From Hyphomicrobiales bacterium (GTDB lineage Bacteria; Pseudomonadota; Alphaproteobacteria; Rhizobiales; HXMU1428-3): 12,337 nucleotides of DNA. Of the stretch, positions 1 to 7,870 are shown piece after piece. Below the pieces are notes generated by a model, which saw nothing but the letters and a program-made list of their open reading frames with translations, did not search any database and was not told the DNA's origin. The stretch lies in assembly GCA_021775385.1 (NCBI GenBank), contig JAJFHW010000022.1, positions 1 through 12,337 of the forward strand. Reading direction: 5' to 3'. A program made the position numbers and the translations under genes. Within the stretch, counting starts at the first letter, position 1; each line of letters starts with the position of its first letter.

Positions 1-894
1 GTATTTCTCCATTGAAGTTTTATATGGAATCCGCGGGAAGTTTTCAGTAACAGCTTGCCCGTCAGCAAACTCAACAAACAAATCACGAAGCACCGGCTCA
101 ACCGCTTGGAACACGTCTTCTTGTGTCACAAAGCTCATCTCAATATCGAGCTGATAAAACTCACCTGGGCTTCTGTCAGCCCGTGCATCTTCATCGCGGA
201 AACACGGTGCAATCTGGAAGTAGCGATCAAAGCCAGCCATCATAATCAATTGTTTAAATTGCTGCGGCGCTTGCGGCAACGCATAGAACTTTCCAGGGTG
301 CGTGCGGCTCGGCACCAAAAAGTCCCGCGCACCTTCTGGGCTAGAAGCCGTCAGAATAGGAGTTTGGAATTCAAAGAACCCTTCTTCAATCATCCGGCGG
401 CGCATTGAAGAAATAATCTGAGCCCGCTTCATAATGTTGTTGTGCAATGTCTCTCGGCGCAGATCTAAGAATCTATATTTAAGACGGATATCCTCTGGAT
501 ATTCAGGCTCACCAAAAACCGGGAGAGGCAATTCATTTGCCGCGCCATGCACTTCCATGTCGCGAATATAAATTTCAACAGCACCTGTTGGTAGCGCATC
601 ATTTTTGCTTTCAGCATCACGCGCTTTAACTTCACCATCAATGCGAATGACCCATTCAGCTCGCACCTTTTCAATTTGATTAAATACAGGGCTATCCGGG
701 TCACACACACATTGTGTCACGCCATAATGATCGCGCAAATCAATAAACAATACCCCGCCATGGTCACGCACACGGTGAACCCAGCCTGAAAGACGCACGG
801 TTTCCCCAACATGACTATCACGCAAAGCCCCGCACGTATGGCTTCTATACTCATGTAATTGCTCAGTGGTAGCTGTATCGACTGTCGAATTCAT
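1..894 (-). CDS. aspS: Aspartyl-tRNA synthetase, N-terminal 298 residues (3' end outside window)
   Basis: Class II aminoacyl-tRNA synthetase that charges tRNA-Asp (and, in the non-discriminating form, tRNA-Asn) with aspartate in the cytoplasm. Translating the minus strand from the ATG at 892-894 gives 298 codons with no stop up to the window edge. An OB-fold anticodon-binding domain covers about residues 33-115 ([11 protein letters not shown] at 37-47). The class II catalytic domain starts near 140, with YRFLDLRR at 140-147, PQAPQQFKQ at 208-216 and motif 2 [10 protein letters not shown] at 232-241. Motif 2 is followed by SPGEFYQLD, the form usual in alphaproteobacteria. His45 sits where non-discriminating AspRSs carry His and E. 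coli-type discriminating enzymes carry Leu, so this enzyme may also make Asp-tRNA-Asn for GatCAB; that is inference from one residue. A purine-rich CGAGAG lies about 9 bases upstream of the start. It is divergent from rnd. Confidence 0.96.
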   Translation of the reverse strand, partial: MNSTVDTATTEQLHEYRSHTCGALRDSHVGETVRLSGWVHRVRDHGGVLFIDLRDHYGVTQCVCDPDSPVFNQIEKVRAEWVIRIDGEVKARDAESKNDALPTGAVEIYIRDMEVHGAANELPLPVFGEPEYPEDIRLKYRFLDLRRETLHNNIMKRAQIISSMRRRMIEEGFFEFQTPILTASSPEGARDFLVPSRTHPGKFYALPQAPQQFKQLIMMAGFDRYFQIAPCFRDEDARADRSPGEFYQLDIEMSFVTQEDVFQAVEPVLRDLFVEFADGQAVTENFPRIPYKTSMEKY

Positions 895-938
895 TATGTT
901 AACTCTCGCCCAAAGGTTAGTTTTTAAAGCTTTAGCCT

Positions 939-966
939 CTTATAGAGGTTCACTTATAGAGGTTCA
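939..966. repeat. Perfect 14-bp tandem duplication
   Basis: CTTATAGAGGTTCA occurs twice head to tail (939-952, 953-966) with no mismatch. It overlaps the predicted aspS promoter. A shorter direct repeat, CACCTATA at 989-996 and 999-1006 with a 10-base period, follows in the same spacer. Confidence 0.9.
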
Positions 967-967
967 A
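939..967 (-). promoter_or_regulatory. Probable sigma-70 promoter for aspS, built on a tandem duplication
   Basis: On the minus strand TTGAAC (962-967) is separated by exactly 17 bases from TATAAG (939-944), close to the housekeeping consensus, and predicts a leader of about 35-40 bases before the aspS ATG at 894. The same DNA is a perfect 14-bp tandem duplication (939-952 and 953-966), and one period sets the -35/-10 spacing. The second TATAAG (953-958) has no recognisable -35 at a proper distance. Seen: motifs and repeat. Inferred: promoter activity. Confidence 0.55.
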
Positions 968-1068
968 AGCGCAAAATACAGACAAAACCACCTATAAACA
1001 CCTATAATTACCGTGCTTTCACACAAATAAAACTTGATTATGCGGGAAAAACGCATGAGGGGCTTTGT

Positions 1069-1096
1069 TTGTCAAGTTGCTTGCGCTATTGATAAA
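1069..1096 (+). promoter_or_regulatory. Possible sigma-70 promoter for rnd
   Basis: TTGTCA (1069-1074) and GATAAA (1091-1096) lie 16 bases apart on the plus strand, about 60 bases upstream of the rnd start. The -35 is good and the -10 has 4 of 6 consensus bases. It is the best match I see in the rnd leader, but it is an eye estimate. Confidence 0.35.
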
Positions 1097-1123
1097 GAAG
1101 AAAATTGTTAAAGAAGAAAATTG
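1093..1123. repeat. 15-bp direct repeat in rnd leader
   Basis: TAAAGAAGAAAATTG occurs at 1093-1107 and again at 1109-1123, one base apart, both perfect. An 11-base word, TCAAAGCGCAA, also occurs twice in the same spacer (964-974 and 1146-1156), the second copy just before the rnd ATG. These look like slippage duplications in non-coding DNA. Confidence 0.9.
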
Positions 1124-1157
1124 ATAGACCAAAAATCAAAAGAAATCAAAGCGCAAG

Positions 1158-2309
1158 ATGCAGATCATAACCTCAACAAATGACCTAACCACCCTTTGCT
1201 CAAAATTAAAAAACAGTGACTTTGTTACCGTAGACACTGAATTTATGCGGGAAAGCACCTATTGGCCAGATTTATGCCTCATACAAATCGCCTCAGACGA
1301 TGAAGAAGCCATAATCGACCCATTGAGCAAAGATCTTGATATGTCATCCCTTTATGACCTCATGGCAGATACATCTGTGGTCAAAGTCTTCCATGCAGCC
1401 CGCCAGGACTTAGAAATCTTCTTTAAATTATCAGGTAAAGTCCCAAGCCCTTTGTTTGACACCCAAGTCGCTGCCATGGTTTGCGGATTTGGAGAGCAAA
1501 TCAGTTATTCAATGTTGGTTCAAAAAATCACAAAAGTTGAACTTGATAAATCGTCGCGTTTTACAGATTGGGCCAAACGTCCTTTAAGTGATAAACAACT
1601 CACTTATGCCATAGGCGATGTCACTCATTTGCGAGATATTTACAAACGCCTAAAAACAGATTTAGAAAATAATAAACGCAGCCCCTGGTTAGAAGAAGAA
1701 ATGAAACTTCTCTCAAGCCAGGAAACATATGACATCCAACCGGTTGACGCCTGGAAACGCATGAAAATGCGCGTCAAATCAAGAAAAGCACTTGGAATAT
1801 TAATGGAATTAGCAGCGTGGCGTGAAAAACTAGCCCAAAGCGCTAACATTCCTCGCGGCCGAGTACTGAAAGATGACGCCCTGTTTGATATCGCAAACCA
1901 GGCTCCTAAAAATACAAAAGACTTAGGCCAATTACGCGCAGTGTCAGAAGGCTTTGCAAGATCTGACAAAGGCAAACAAGTCATCAGTGCAATTGAACGC
2001 GGCAAAGCAAAAGACCCAGAAACCATTCCCCCTTTAAAAAAAGGAACGCCCCTGGATGCCCAAGCCATGGCGATTTGCGAGCTTCTACGCGTTCTCTTAA
2101 AAGCCACTGCTGCAAGTAATGGCGTAGCCCCTAAAATGATAGCGTCAACGAGTGACTTAGAAAAACTAGCCCTCTCCGACGAAGCAGACATCCCCGCCCT
2201 AAAGGGGTGGCGTTATGAGCTGTTTGGCTTACCAGCGCTACGAATTAAACGCGGAGAACTACTTTTAACCGTGAAAAATCAAAAAGTTCAGACTATAGAA
2301 TCACCATAA
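1158..2309 (+). CDS. rnd: Ribonuclease D
   Basis: 3'-5' exoribonuclease of the DEDDy superfamily that trims the 3' ends of tRNA precursors and other structured RNAs. It has 383 residues, close to E. coli RNase D (about 375). The exonuclease domain covers about 1-170 and carries all expected metal ligands: D26 and E28 in VDTEF, D84 in HAARQDLE, and Y150 and D154 in the YAIGD motif that marks the DEDDy subclass. An HRDC helical domain follows at about 212-290 (ELAAWREKLAQ, then IPRGRVLKDDALFDIA). The C-terminal 90 residues are less typical and could hold a diverged second HRDC-like domain. The ATG at 1158 has only a weak ribosome site (GCGCAAG) and follows a spacer full of short repeats. The gene diverges from aspS and converges on the cysteine-rich gene and dnaJ-like gene. 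Confidence 0.95.
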   Translation: MQIITSTNDLTTLCSKLKNSDFVTVDTEFMRESTYWPDLCLIQIASDDEEAIIDPLSKDLDMSSLYDLMADTSVVKVFHAARQDLEIFFKLSGKVPSPLFDTQVAAMVCGFGEQISYSMLVQKITKVELDKSSRFTDWAKRPLSDKQLTYAIGDVTHLRDIYKRLKTDLENNKRSPWLEEEMKLLSSQETYDIQPVDAWKRMKMRVKSRKALGILMELAAWREKLAQSANIPRGRVLKDDALFDIANQAPKNTKDLGQLRAVSEGFARSDKGKQVISAIERGKAKDPETIPPLKKGTPLDAQAMAICELLRVLLKATAASNGVAPKMIASTSDLEKLALSDEADIPALKGWRYELFGLPALRIKRGELLLTVKNQKVQTIESP

Positions 2310-2379
2310 AATAAACGATCTTCAATTATGGCTCATTTCTTAGCCGAGTGTGGGCACTAATGATGTTAGCACAGCTACA

Positions 2380-2693
2380 TTATTTCTTATCTTTCAATTC
2401 GGCACATAATTTTAAATCATCCGGCACCTGAAACTCTTTTGGAATTTGCTTGAGCTGCTTTTCTAAATCCCAATTTTCAGGTTTTAGTTTATGATCCCAC
2501 CATTTTGCACCTTCGGCGCCCATCCAGTGTTTGCGGTATCAATACAATTTTGTGCTGTGGTATCACCATAACCAAACTCAACACCACAACATTCACAAAT
2601 ATCAAACGTTGGTAAATGACCTTCCGATCCCCAAATAAAATACTCGTGATCAAGTCCGCAAACACGACAACAATGTAAAGGATTACTGGGCAT
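2380..2693 (-). pseudogene. Small cysteine-rich (zinc-ribbon-like) protein gene broken by a frameshift
   Basis: From the ATG at 2691-2693 the frame reads MPSNPLHCCRVCG, then DICECCGVEFGYGD, with C9-x2-C12 and C33-x2-C36 pairs that look like a zinc-binding knuckle. The frame then goes off and stops after 69 residues at 2484. Moving to the next frame at about 2538-2541 restores a clearly coding sequence: YRKHWMGAEGAKWWDHK, then KPENWDLEKQLKQIPKEF, ending in KDKK at a TAA at 2380-2382. The span is 314 bases, one short of 105 codons, so a single lost base joins the two parts into a protein of about 104 residues. From memory, uncharacterised bacterial proteins share this C-x2-C ... CCGVEFGY ... 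YR-x-W ... KPENWDLE layout; no function is known to me. No slippery heptamer is seen at the break. A decayed gene or a sequencing error is more likely than programmed frameshifting. Confidence 0.75.
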
Positions 2694-2830
2694 TGTAATA
2701 ACTCAAGGGTGATAATATTTAGCAAGATTATATCTTGCTTGGATTGGAAACATTTTAAGAACTCAGTTTAATAATAAAGTTAGTGGTTCCTACTATTTTG
2801 TAAACAGCGAAAATGTTAAATTACGAAAAA

Positions 2831-2936
2831 GGAGCTCAGCCCCCTTCGGACTGAGGGACATGGCGAAGCGACAGCGTAGCCCGGTGCCTAGCACCGCCCC
2901 TCGGAGGGCCTGTCACTTCAGTGACAGAATAGCCCG
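2831..2936. repeat. GC-rich structured element of two related 53-bp units (REP-like or small RNA)
   Basis: This 106-bp block is about 66% G+C by hand count, inside DNA near 35%. It holds three perfect short hairpins: CTCAG (2835-2839) with CTGAG (2851-2855); CGGTGC (2882-2887) with GCACCG (2891-2896), loop CTA; and CTGTCAC (2910-2916) with GTGACAG (2921-2927), loop TTCA. Read on the minus strand it splits into two 53-base units (2936-2884 and 2883-2831). Both begin CGGGCTA, then CTGTC two bases later, and both carry CCCTC and CCGA(A)GGGG further on. The minus-strand exit, AAGGGG-loop-CTCCTT followed by T's (about 2826-2845), resembles an intrinsic terminator. It may be a dispersed REP/BIME-type palindrome or a small RNA; the window has only this one copy. 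Confidence 0.55.
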
Positions 2937-2942
2937 TGAGAG

Positions 2943-2978
2943 AAAAATAGCGCGGTTGCTAGTGGCAACCTGAAGCGC
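2943..2978 (-). terminator. Intrinsic terminator of the dnaJ-like gene
   Basis: Minus strand, 14 bases after the dnaJ-like stop codon: GCGC, a TTCA bulge, GGTTGC, loop CACTA, GCAACC, GCGC, then TATTTTT. That is a 10-bp G+C-rich stem (6 + 4) and a T-run (2943-2947). A competing AGTGGC/GCCACT stem overlaps its 5' arm. Confidence 0.7.
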
Positions 2979-2991
2979 CACTAAAATCCCC

Positions 2992-3906
2992 CTACCCAGC
3001 AAGCAACCGCATTATCTTGCCACGTGGATTATAGGGCGCATGCTTGCGCCAATCAGACATCGCTGATTTAGCCTCATCAGACCAAACATTCGGCAGCACA
3101 ACCCGCACACAAACAATCTGGTTTCCATGCCCCTCAAAGCCGCGACGTAAGCCCATATGCTTCATGACAACCTCATCACCATCACGCGTATCACTAGGGA
3201 TAGTAACTTTCGCAGGCCCATAAATTGTCGGCACATCAAGCTCTATACCAAAGAAACATTCATAGGGAGTAATCGGCACATCTAAATAAATGTCCTCACC
3301 TTCCCTTACAAAAAGAGAATGCGGCTCAACCCTGACCTTAACAACAAACGGTTCCCCGTTTTCACCAGGACTTTTCACTCTTAATCTTTGATCAGATTTC
3401 ACACCAGCAGGAATGTTTATTTTAAATTCTGTCTTACTCGGCAAGCGAACATGTTTCGTTGTACCAACACAAGCTTCAACAAAATCTATACTAAGGCGAT
3501 ATTGTTTCTCACGTCGCCTAGCACCATCACTGCCACTAACGGAAGCATTGTCTTCATCAAAATACGCTTTAGCAGCGTCACTGGAAGAACCACGTTCATT
3601 TTTAGTATATTGATGGCCTGTTGTATCTTTAACAGGACTTTCTTTTTTTTCAGAAGTCCGCTCATAAGACCGACGCGGCATTGGTTTACCGCGATAATCA
3701 ATCCGTCCCATGTCATATTGCACGCGAACTTTCGGATCACCAAGGATCTCAAAAGCGGCTACAACATCCTTAAATTTAGCCTCAGCAGTCTTATCCCCCA
3801 AATTACGATCAGGATGGTACAGCAAAGCAAGTTTATGATACGCACGGCGCACCTCTTGGCTACTAGCCGTCACATCTATTCGCAAAATTTGATAAAGCTC
3901 GCTCAA
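2992..3906 (-). CDS. DnaJ C-terminal-domain co-chaperone, zinc-finger-less (CbpA-type)
   Basis: J-domain co-chaperone expected to stimulate the ATPase of DnaK. With the TTG start at 3904-3906 (304 residues) the J domain is about residues 1-65 (YHKLALLYHPDRN, with HPD at 31-33). A polar, Ser/Lys-rich linker of about 70 residues follows, then the two beta-barrel peptide-binding domains of DnaJ_C (about 137-296; YRLSIDFVEACVGTTKHV, then FVREGEDIYLDVPITPYE). There are no CxxCxGxG repeats and no Gly/Phe-rich segment, so this is not canonical DnaJ. A GTG at 3919-3921 would add five residues (MEWFA). I prefer the TTG because GGAG lies nine bases upstream of it and the protein then begins MSELYQIL, as J proteins usually do. 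It is transcribed alone, with terminators on both sides. Confidence 0.92.
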   Translation of the reverse strand: MSELYQILRIDVTASSQEVRRAYHKLALLYHPDRNLGDKTAEAKFKDVVAAFEILGDPKVRVQYDMGRIDYRGKPMPRRSYERTSEKKESPVKDTTGHQYTKNERGSSSDAAKAYFDEDNASVSGSDGARRREKQYRLSIDFVEACVGTTKHVRLPSKTEFKINIPAGVKSDQRLRVKSPGENGEPFVVKVRVEPHSLFVREGEDIYLDVPITPYECFFGIELDVPTIYGPAKVTIPSDTRDGDEVVMKHMGLRRGFEGHGNQIVCVRVVLPNVWSDEAKSAMSDWRKHAPYNPRGKIMRLLAG

Positions 3907-4003
3907 GGCAAACCACTCCACACTAAAAATACTGAAATTAACTTTGACTTAGCCCAAGCTAGGCAAGTGCCATGCCAAAGTAGCACAAATGGCCTTATTA
4001 ACC

Positions 4004-4027
4004 AAAAAGAACCCAGTCATCAGGGTT
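4004..4027 (-). terminator. Probable terminator of ppk-ppx
   Basis: Minus strand downstream of ppx: AACCC (4023-4027), an 8-base loop, GGGTT (4010-4014), then CTTTTT (4004-4009). An outer TTAACC/GGTTAA pair (4032-4037 with 3998-4003) could extend it. The stem is short, so it is only moderately convincing. It lies about 60 bases past the ppx stop and 100 bases before the dnaJ-like start. Confidence 0.5.
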
Positions 4028-4087
4028 AATTGGTTAATGAAAACAGTGATCTAGAAGAATAGTCTTAAGCTAAAAAAGAGACAGGAA

Positions 4088-5653
4088 TTAGAAATTAAGA
4101 AAACTGAAAAAACGGCTATCAGAATTAACCCGAAGCTCTGTTTCAATATTTAAAAGCTTCCCCAAAGAGCGCAGACGCTTTTCCAAGCGCTCTCCGTCCA
4201 ATGCATCATAAGGGTGCGGCAATTCAATCACCAGACGTCCCTCATCATAAAATATCGGCGTTTTAGGGATAATACCAGTAACACCAGCTGAAATCATATG
4301 TGCAGTACGAATGGCACCACCAACAATCCGCGCACGTTTAAGTGTGCGTTTATCAAGCAAATCAGAATAGGTTGTCTCAAAACCATCCGAATTTGGCCCA
4401 TTATGACGAAAGAAGTTAGAAAGTGCCAAAAAAGCACGCCCGGAATGGTCAATTCCAGAATAAACACTATAAGCAATAGCCGCCATAGTCCGCTCAGCTC
4501 TAAATGAAGGGTGAGTACGCCATCCAATATCAGAAACCAAACAAGCCGCCTCTCTCAAGCGGGCCTCTTCAGCTGTTTCTTCTAAATCTTCATTTTCAAA
4601 AATCGCTTTTGTCCAGTCACAAAGCTCAAAAGCATGGCTTGGAGAACGAGATCGCAAATGCGCTAAATTTTCACATGCAGAAAGCAGCGGATCTTTTAAG
4701 CGGTCTTCCTCGCTCAACATACTATAAAGCAAGCCCTCCCTCACTCCGTAATTAGAAGTGATAATCTCAGAAGGCTCAATTTTTTTGATTAATCGTTCAA
4801 GCACCAACGCCCCAAAAGGCACAACATGGCGTCTTTGTTTAGAAATCGAGCTAATACCAGGAACATCTTTCAGGTCCGTTTGCTTTACTAGATAAGATGC
4901 AAACTCAAGAGCGCTCTCAGTTGTTATTTTATACCCATGCAACACCCGAAGCGGATAAGAATGGGCCGCCATATGTAATTTAACAAAAGCACGCCATGTA
5001 CCACCAACAAGATAGAAAGAACGACCTTTCCCCTTATCAATCCAGGAAACCTTATCCAAAGCTTCATCAATAATCTTACGAGCTGTTTTCAGATCATTTT
5101 TCGACGTATCAATTAATCGCAATCCACCAAGCGGTAGCGTTTCACCTTTAGATAAAGCTTTATTTGAAATATCAATCAGCTCAAGGCTGCCACCGCCCAT
5201 ATCACCAGCTAATCCATCAGCTTTATGGTCACCAGCAAGAACACCAGCAGCAGCCAGTTCAGCCTCAACAACTCCTGAGATAACTTCAATGGGGCGCCCA
5301 CATATGGCTTCAGCTTTTTCAATGAATTTGGGGCCATTACTAGCCTCCCTAGCCGCAGCTGTCGCAATCACACGAAATTCACTAACTCCAATATGATCAA
5401 CAACGCTTACAAAACGACGTAAAGCCATTAAAGCACGCTCAACAGCATCTTGACCAAGCTTGCCACTAGTAGCTACTTCACGGCCAAGACCACACAAACA
5501 CTTTTCATTAAACAAAGGAATGGGGGTTAATGTAACGCCCTCGAAAACAACAAGCCTAACTGAATTTGAGCCAATATCAATCACCGCTACCGGCTTGGTA
5601 TGCGGCAAAACTCCACCTTTTTTATGATTCAGTCTCAAGGTCGTTATCGCCAT
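4088..5653 (-). CDS. ppx: Exopolyphosphatase, Ppx/GppA family
   Basis: Cytoplasmic phosphatase of the sugar kinase/Hsp70/actin fold that releases orthophosphate from the ends of polyphosphate; family members may also hydrolyse pppGpp. It has 521 residues. The first phosphate-binding loop is [13 protein letters not shown] at 24-36 and the second is [11 protein letters not shown] at 150-160. Matched from memory to E. coli Ppx, D151 and E158 correspond to D143 and E150, and E130 to the catalytic Glu121. The usual acidic run before that Glu is VV here (SGVVEAEL) and the following Arg is Glu, a small deviation. A C-terminal helical, HD-like Ppx/GppA domain covers about 330-510. The ATG at 5653 lies inside the end of ppk (32-base overlap), which points to translational coupling. 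A TTG start about 15 codons later is possible, since an AGG lies seven bases before it. Confidence 0.95.
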   Translation of the reverse strand: MAITTLRLNHKKGGVLPHTKPVAVIDIGSNSVRLVVFEGVTLTPIPLFNEKCLCGLGREVATSGKLGQDAVERALMALRRFVSVVDHIGVSEFRVIATAAAREASNGPKFIEKAEAICGRPIEVISGVVEAELAAAGVLAGDHKADGLAGDMGGGSLELIDISNKALSKGETLPLGGLRLIDTSKNDLKTARKIIDEALDKVSWIDKGKGRSFYLVGGTWRAFVKLHMAAHSYPLRVLHGYKITTESALEFASYLVKQTDLKDVPGISSISKQRRHVVPFGALVLERLIKKIEPSEIITSNYGVREGLLYSMLSEEDRLKDPLLSACENLAHLRSRSPSHAFELCDWTKAIFENEDLEETAEEARLREAACLVSDIGWRTHPSFRAERTMAAIAYSVYSGIDHSGRAFLALSNFFRHNGPNSDGFETTYSDLLDKRTLKRARIVGGAIRTAHMISAGVTGIIPKTPIFYDEGRLVIELPHPYDALDGERLEKRLRSLGKLLNIETELRVNSDSRFFSFLNF

Positions 5654-7814
5654 TCATTAAATCTATTATTTCTGGCGGAAAATTCTTTTTCAAGGCTTTG
5701 CCTCGACCAGATAATGAAGGATTATTCATAAAATAATCCTGCGCACTAAATGGCTCTTCCCCCTCTGGAACATCAACGCGTACTGATGAGCCATCACTTT
5801 TAACCATCCAACTTTGCTGATTGTCTTTCAAATTTGCAACCATTATCTGACTTAAAATCTGATCATGCACAGTTCCTGGCTTAATTGGAATAATAGCTTC
5901 CACACGGCGGTTCAAATTTCTCTGCATCATATCAGCAGAACTGATATACACAACAGCCTCTTGAGAAGGTAACCCCTTACCCGCACCGAAGCAATAAATC
6001 CTCGCATGCTCTAAAAATCGCCCGACAATAGACTTAACGCGGATATTCTCAGAAAGTCCTGGAACCCCAGGCCGTAAACAACAACTCCCCCGCACAACCA
6101 AATCTACAGACACACCCTTAGAGCTAGCTTCATAAAGCTTATCAATAACCGTATCATCAACAAGCGAGTTCATTTTCATCCAAATAGCTGCAGGACGGCC
6201 AGCTTCAGCATGCTGAATTTCTTCATCAGTATGTTGCAAAATTCTGTCTCGCAATCCAAAAGGAGACGCCGCCATGCGCTCTAATTCAGCCGGTTCCGCA
6301 TAGCCAGTAATGAAATTAAAAATCCGTGTCACATCCCGTCCAATAGCTGGGTCAGTCGTGAAATAAGAAAGGTCCGTATAAGATTTTGCCGTTTGGGGGT
6401 GATAATTACCAGTTCCCAAATGACAGTAAGTCTTCAGTTCACCATTTTCACGGCGAATAATCTGACAAAGCTTTGCATGCGTTTTTAATTCAAAGAACCC
6501 ATAAACAACATGTACCCCAGCACTTTCAAGATCACGCGCCCAACGTATATTCGCCGCCTCATCAAATCGGGCTTTAAGCTCAACTACAGCGGTAACGGAT
6601 TTTCCCGCCTCTGCCGCTTCTTTTAGAGCATGAATAATCGATGAGTTTTTACTGGTTCTATAAAGTGTCCACTTGAGAGAAACAACATCTGGGTCATTTG
6701 CCGCTTGTTTCAAAAACTGCAAAACAACATCAAAAGATTCATAAGGGTGATGAACCACAAAATCTTTCTCTTTGATTGCCGAAAAACAATCACCATTATG
6801 TTGGCGAACAATCCGCTCAGGAAATCTCTTTGTAAACGAAGGAAAAACAAGATCGCGCCGTTCATCAACAATCAAATCAGCTGTATCATTCAGCCCTAAT
6901 AATCCTTCTTGAACAAAAACTTCATTGTCTTGAACTTCAAGTTGTTTCACAACAAATTGGCGTAAATCTTCCTGCATAGAGGCATCAACCTCTAAGCGAA
7001 TAACAGAGCCCCGGCGACGACGTTTCAAAGCAGTTTCAAACAAACGCACCAAATCTTCAGCTTCTTCTTCAATCTCAATATCACTATCACGCAACAAGCG
7101 AAACGCACCTTGCGCAAGAATTTCCATCCCCGGAAACAAGCGCGCAGCAAAATGAGAGACAACAGTCTCAAGACGAATAAACCGGATAGCTTTTACTTTC
7201 GTCCGGCCCTTAGGAATAGGCAATCTCACAAAACGTTCCGATTGGGGGGGCAATGGCACAAGCGCACGCATCGACGTATCACTTGTTTGCTGTAAGCTTA
7301 GCGCAATAGAAAGCCCAAGGTTGGGAATAAAAGGAAACGGATGGGCTGGATCAACAGCAATAGGAGTTAAAATTGGGAAGACTTGCGACATAAAATAATC
7401 ATCAAGCCAGTCAGATTCAGCAGGTGTCAACTCATCACCCATAATCACATGGATTTTTTCCTGGTCCAAATCTTTCGACAAACTCGTCCAAATCAATTGC
7501 TGGTCTTCACTTAATTCAGCAACAGCTTCACTAATCTGATCTAGTTGTTCTTTTGGAGTTAAACCATCTTGACTGGGCGCATCAACTCCCGCCAAAACCT
7601 GACCACGCAAACCGGCAACCCTCACCATATAAAATTCATCTAAATTAGAAGCAGAAATAGATAGAAACCTTAAGCGCTCAAGCAAGGGATGAGAAAGGTT
7701 CCCAGCTTCCTCTAAAACACGCTTATTGAACTCTAACCATGAAAGTTCACGATTAAAAAACCGGTCCGGTCCGGTAAGGTTAGGTTCTACAACTTGTTCC
7801 ATCGATGTGCTCAT
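5622..7814 (-). CDS. ppk1: Polyphosphate kinase 1
   Basis: Reversibly transfers the gamma phosphate of ATP to polyphosphate via a phosphohistidine, at the membrane or cytoplasm as a multimer. It has 730 residues from the ATG at 7812-7814, normal for PPK1. The N-terminal helical domain ([12 protein letters not shown] near 19-30; SASNLDEF near 54-61) is followed by the head domain (to about 315) and two phospholipase D-like catalytic domains. The autophosphorylated His is H446 in FELKTHAKL and the second conserved His is H603 in [19 protein letters not shown] near 379-388 holds the conserved Arg. An in-frame TTG two codons upstream (7820) is an unlikely start. There is no good ribosome site before either. 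It is first in the ppk-ppx pair, and a terminator hairpin 57 bases upstream cuts it off from hda. From general knowledge ppk is often PhoB-controlled in this group, but I see only one acceptable Pho half-site. Confidence 0.97.
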   Translation of the reverse strand: MSTSMEQVVEPNLTGPDRFFNRELSWLEFNKRVLEEAGNLSHPLLERLRFLSISASNLDEFYMVRVAGLRGQVLAGVDAPSQDGLTPKEQLDQISEAVAELSEDQQLIWTSLSKDLDQEKIHVIMGDELTPAESDWLDDYFMSQVFPILTPIAVDPAHPFPFIPNLGLSIALSLQQTSDTSMRALVPLPPQSERFVRLPIPKGRTKVKAIRFIRLETVVSHFAARLFPGMEILAQGAFRLLRDSDIEIEEEAEDLVRLFETALKRRRRGSVIRLEVDASMQEDLRQFVVKQLEVQDNEVFVQEGLLGLNDTADLIVDERRDLVFPSFTKRFPERIVRQHNGDCFSAIKEKDFVVHHPYESFDVVLQFLKQAANDPDVVSLKWTLYRTSKNSSIIHALKEAAEAGKSVTAVVELKARFDEAANIRWARDLESAGVHVVYGFFELKTHAKLCQIIRRENGELKTYCHLGTGNYHPQTAKSYTDLSYFTTDPAIGRDVTRIFNFITGYAEPAELERMAASPFGLRDRILQHTDEEIQHAEAGRPAAIWMKMNSLVDDTVIDKLYEASSKGVSVDLVVRGSCCLRPGVPGLSENIRVKSIVGRFLEHARIYCFGAGKGLPSQEAVVYISSADMMQRNLNRRVEAIIPIKPGTVHDQILSQIMVANLKDNQQSWMVKSDGSSVRVDVPEGEEPFSAQDYFMNNPSLSGRGKALKKNFPPEIIDLMNGDNDLETES

Positions 7815-7870
7815 AATCAAAAATTGAAATTAAATATAAAACTATAAGAAAAAAAACGCCCCAAACATCT

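Noticed and set aside
55..408. 117-residue open frame antisense to aspS
   Set aside because: Shadow of the conserved AspRS catalytic domain on the opposite strand.
1030..1076. Terminator or riboswitch in the aspS/rnd spacer (ATGCG/CGCAT hairpin near 1040-1055; TTGACA at 1070-1075 on the minus strand)
   Set aside because: The stem is 5 bp with no T-run in position, and the TTGACA has no -10 at 16-18 bases. No T-box-like features are seen.
1640..2191. 183-residue open frame antisense to rnd
   Set aside because: It lies wholly inside rnd on the other strand, has no recognisable domain, and rnd has all its catalytic residues; a composition shadow.
2531..2560. Programmed ribosomal frameshift in the cysteine-rich gene
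   Set aside because: No X XXY YYZ slippery heptamer and no obvious downstream pseudoknot at the break; plain mutation or a sequencing error is simpler.
2484..2693. Intact 69-residue cysteine-rich protein
   Set aside because: The C-terminal 16 or so residues make no sense, while the alternate frame continues with conserved-looking sequence to 2380; annotated as a frameshifted gene instead.
3388..4029. 213-residue open frame antisense to the dnaJ-like gene and its leader
   Set aside because: Composition is unlike a real protein (rich in Ile, Thr, Ser and Phe from antisense codons), has no homology I recognise, and overlaps the well-supported J-domain gene.
4024..4037. CtrA-like TTAA pair upstream of the dnaJ-like gene
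   Set aside because: The two TTAA words are 4 bases apart instead of the 7 of the CtrA consensus; better explained as an 8-bp duplication.
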